From NCBI GenBank assembly GCA_025933895.1, contig JAICZB010000113.1, forward strand, positions 1 through 7,547: a stretch of 7,547 nucleotides of DNA, given 5' to 3'. The DNA comes from Thermoleophilia bacterium. GTDB lineage: Bacteria; Actinomycetota; Thermoleophilia; Gaiellales; Gaiellaceae. Made by a program: the position numbers and the translations under genes. The notes under the pieces are model-generated. The model saw only the letters and a list, made by a program, of their open reading frames with translations, searched no databases and was not told where the DNA came from. Shown here piece by piece: positions 5,497-7,547 of this stretch (position 1 is the stretch's first letter; each line of letters opens with the position of its first letter).

Positions 5497-7529
5497 GCGT
5501 CGTCGCCGCGCCGCGCACGTCCACCGAGCCGGCCTGGCTCGCCGACGTTCGCCTGCGGGCGCTGCGACGGGTGCTGTGGTGCCGCGAGCTGTGGGAACAG
5601 AACCGATACGTCGGCGAGGACGGCCTCGCGATCTCGCACAGCGAGGTCGAGCTGGCGCTCCTTTCGCGGGAGCAGGTCGCGTTCTCCGAGTCGAAGTTCC
5701 TGGCGGGCGACGAGCACGCGCGGCGTCTGACGACGGAGCTCGAAGCGCTGCCCGAGGACGCACGCTGGACGGAGCTCTGCTCGGAGCTCGAGCTCTCCGC
5801 GCCCGAACAGGCTGTGCTGGCACTCGCGCTGGCCGTCGAGCTCGTGCCCGCGCTCCGCCGCGTCTACGGCTACGTCCAGAACGACACGACACCGCTGGAG
5901 GCGACACCCGCCCTCGTCGCCGACCTCTGGAATCTCGCGTCGCCGCCGCGTTTCGGCGCGGACTCGGCGCTCGTCCGGTGGGCGCTCGCGCATCCGGTGG
6001 AGGGAGGAGCGGGACCGCTCTCGAGCTCGACGGGATGGATCGCCGATCCGCTCGTCCTCGACCACCTGCTCGCCGAGGGGAAGACGCGCGTGCTCGGGCC
6101 GCACGCCCGCCCCGTACCGCTGCCCGGCGAGCCTCGACTCCATCAGCGGGAGCTCGACGACATCGTCCGCTTCGTCGAGGCCGTGTCCGACGACGGGCGG
6201 CGGCCGCTCGAGGTCGAGCTCGTCGGCCCGTCCGGCTCGGGCCGGACGACACTCGCGGCGCAAGCCGCGGCCCGGCTGGGGCTCGAGCTCGCCGCGGTCG
6301 ATGCGCGTGGACTCTCGGCGCTCGCGGAGCCGGAGGCGGCGGCCCGGCGCGAGCTCCGCGCGGCGCGGCTCAGCAAGACGGCGCTCGTCTGGGGGCACGC
6401 AGAAGCCCTGCCCGAACCCGCGCTCGACGCGATCCGCGACGGAGCGCGGCTCTCGTTCTTCGCCACCGAGCAGCCGTCCGCCGGCGGGAACGGCGACGCG
6501 ATCCGCCGCTCGTACGCCGTGCCGGCGCTCACGCGGGCGGAACGGCTCCGCCTCTGGCACGCCGGCCCCGGCGGACCCGCGCCCGAGCCGGTCGCGGAGT
6601 GGGCGCTTCGTCCGGCCGAGATCGAGACCCTGGCGCAGGTCGCGGCGGCGGGCGACGAGGCGGTGCGAGAGGTCTGTCGCCATCTGCTCGTGGAGGCGCC
6701 GCACGAGCTGCTCTCTCCGCTCGCACAGCCGTACGTCTGGGACGACCTGATCGTGGCGCCGCAGCTCGCGGGCCATCTGCGCGAGTTCGAGGCCCAGGCT
6801 CGGGCACGCGGCGAGGTGCTCGACGACTGGGGACTCGCGCGCCTGACGCCGCTCGGCCGCGGCGTGACCGCACTCTTCGCGGGCCCGAGTGGAACGGGCA
6901 AGACGATGGCCGCGCAAGTGCTCGCACGGTCACTCGGCGTCGAGCTCTACCGCGTCGACCTCGCGGGCGTGGTCAACAAGTACATCGGCGAGACGGAGAA
7001 GCACCTGCGCGCGGTGTTCGCCGCCTGCGAGCGGTCGCCGGTCATGCTCTTCTTCGACGAGGCGGACGCACTGTTCGGGCGCCGCATGCAGGTCAACGAC
7101 GCCCACGACCGCTTCGCCAACATCGAGGTCGACTACCTCCTGCAGCGCATGGAGGAGTTCGACGGCGTCGCGGTGCTCGCGACGAACCGCAAGGGCGATC
7201 TCGACGCCGCGTTCACGCGCAGGCTCCGCTTCACGATCGACTTCGCGCCGCCCACCGTCGAGGAACGCGAGCGGCTCTGGCGCTGGGCGCTCGAGGACAG
7301 CGCCGACGCGGACGGGAAGGCGCTCGTCGGCGACGTCGACTGGAGCGCACTCGCGCACGAGCTCGACCTCACCGGCGCAGGGATCAAGTCGGCTGCGCTC
7401 GGCGCCGCTTTCCTCGCGCGCACGGACCGGAAGACGATCGGGACTGACCATCTGATCGCCGCCGCACGGCGCGAGCTCGAGAAGGAAGGCGTCGTCGTGC
7501 GCGCCCGGTCCGCGGAGGTTGCGACGTGA
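5493..7529 (+). CDS. AAA+ ATPase of the eCIS (Afp15/Pvc15-like), two P-loop modules
   Basis: A 678-residue cytosolic ATPase; its family is found in nearly all eCIS loci and is thought to act in particle assembly, remodelling or recycling. Residues 1 to about 215 are a helical N-terminal region without recognised catalytic motifs. A first module follows with GPSGSGRT at 245-252, in which the Walker A lysine is Arg251, and no acidic Walker B is visible after it (KTALVWGH), so it is probably inactive. The C-terminal module is complete: VWDDLIV lead-in near 415, Walker A GPSGTGKT at 464-471 (Lys470), NKYIGETEKHLR at 495-506, Walker B MLFFDEAD at 518-525 (Asp522, Glu523), sensor 1 Asn565 in VLATNRKGD, arginine-finger candidates in FTRRLRF (574-580), and sensor 2 region GAGIKSAALGAAF (about 628-640). 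GTG 5493 overlaps the DUF4255 stop and has no strong ribosome site, so coupled translation is likely. Confidence 0.93.
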   Translation: MSVVAAPRTSTEPAWLADVRLRALRRVLWCRELWEQNRYVGEDGLAISHSEVELALLSREQVAFSESKFLAGDEHARRLTTELEALPEDARWTELCSELELSAPEQAVLALALAVELVPALRRVYGYVQNDTTPLEATPALVADLWNLASPPRFGADSALVRWALAHPVEGGAGPLSSSTGWIADPLVLDHLLAEGKTRVLGPHARPVPLPGEPRLHQRELDDIVRFVEAVSDDGRRPLEVELVGPSGSGRTTLAAQAAARLGLELAAVDARGLSALAEPEAAARRELRAARLSKTALVWGHAEALPEPALDAIRDGARLSFFATEQPSAGGNGDAIRRSYAVPALTRAERLRLWHAGPGGPAPEPVAEWALRPAEIETLAQVAAAGDEAVREVCRHLLVEAPHELLSPLAQPYVWDDLIVAPQLAGHLREFEAQARARGEVLDDWGLARLTPLGRGVTALFAGPSGTGKTMAAQVLARSLGVELYRVDLAGVVNKYIGETEKHLRAVFAACERSPVMLFFDEADALFGRRMQVNDAHDRFANIEVDYLLQRMEEFDGVAVLATNRKGDLDAAFTRRLRFTIDFAPPTVEERERLWRWALEDSADADGKALVGDVDWSALAHELDLTGAGIKSAALGAAFLARTDRKTIGTDHLIAAARRELEKEGVVVRARSAEVAT

Positions 7530-7547
7530 GCCCGCAGACTGGCGTCG
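7526..7547 (+). CDS. start of the next operon gene, truncated by the window edge
   Basis: GTG at 7526 overlaps the ATPase stop in another GTGA junction and is preceded by GGAGG (7514-7518) at 7 nt. The frame reads MSPQTGV and then leaves the window. The product cannot be identified from seven residues. In related loci the genes beyond the ATPase encode DUF4157 proteins, LysM baseplate components, spike proteins or hypotheticals. The start is believed because it repeats the coupling pattern of the genes upstream. Confidence 0.6.

Noticed and set aside
5379..6917. Long minus-strand open frames opposite DUF4255 and the ATPase, including 4738-6252
   Set aside because: They have no recognisable motifs and are basic, repetitive composition typical of antisense frames in high-GC genes; the plus-strand proteins carry clear family motifs.
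1280..7490. Many GAGCTC palindromes across the window
   Set aside because: They mostly reflect the preferred codons GAG and CTC for Glu-Leu pairs, not a dispersed regulatory or uptake motif.
1241..7547. Interpretation as a contractile prophage or type VI secretion system
   Set aside because: No capsid, portal, terminase or integrase and no TssB/TssC or membrane-complex genes are seen, while DUF4255 plus the AAA+ ATPase fit an eCIS. The unseen right flank could still modify this.

Overview
The window is very GC-rich, with G/C at most third codon positions, GTG and TTG starts alongside ATG, and a SARP-type regulator. This points to an actinobacterium; the style of the proteins resembles soil Thermoleophilia-like lineages, but that placement is an impression and was not computed. 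The window holds the first part of an extracellular contractile injection system (eCIS) locus, a phage-tail-like particle related to Afp, PVC and the Streptomyces CIS particles. I see no phage capsid, terminase, integrase, insertion sequence, CRISPR array, tRNA or rRNA.

Layout. On the minus strand at the left are a small uncharacterised protein gene (6-194) and, just upstream of it in transcription order, a short SARP/BTAD regulator (207-974). A divergent control region of about 265 bases follows. It contains a good sigma-70-like promoter reading left, a 15-codon leader ORF whose stop overlaps the SARP start, three direct repeats spaced exactly 11 bp apart that look like a SARP operator, and a hairpin that would hold the ribosome binding site of the first structural gene. 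On the plus strand from 1241 to the end there is one tightly packed operon: tail sheath, inner tail tube, a cysteine-paired gp51-like baseplate/hub protein, a proline-rich linker-like protein, the DUF4255/Pvc16 tail terminator, a two-module AAA+ ATPase (Afp15/Pvc15-like), and the first codons of one more gene running off the right edge.

How they work together. Tube and sheath polymerise into the contractile shaft and DUF4255 caps it. The AAA+ ATPase is the characteristic eCIS ATPase, implicated in assembly or recycling. The gp51-like protein probably helps baseplate/hub assembly. The spike, LysM protein, gp25/gp6-like baseplate, tape measure, fibre and cargo genes are not in view and are expected downstream. 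Gaps are 4 to 11 nt or replaced by 4-nt ATGA/GTGA overlaps, so the plus-strand genes are probably co-transcribed and translationally coupled. The SARP gene sits head to head with the operon and is the obvious candidate for its switch. The protein families are known ones. The less expected content is the control region, the proline-rich protein and the altered first P-loop of the ATPase.
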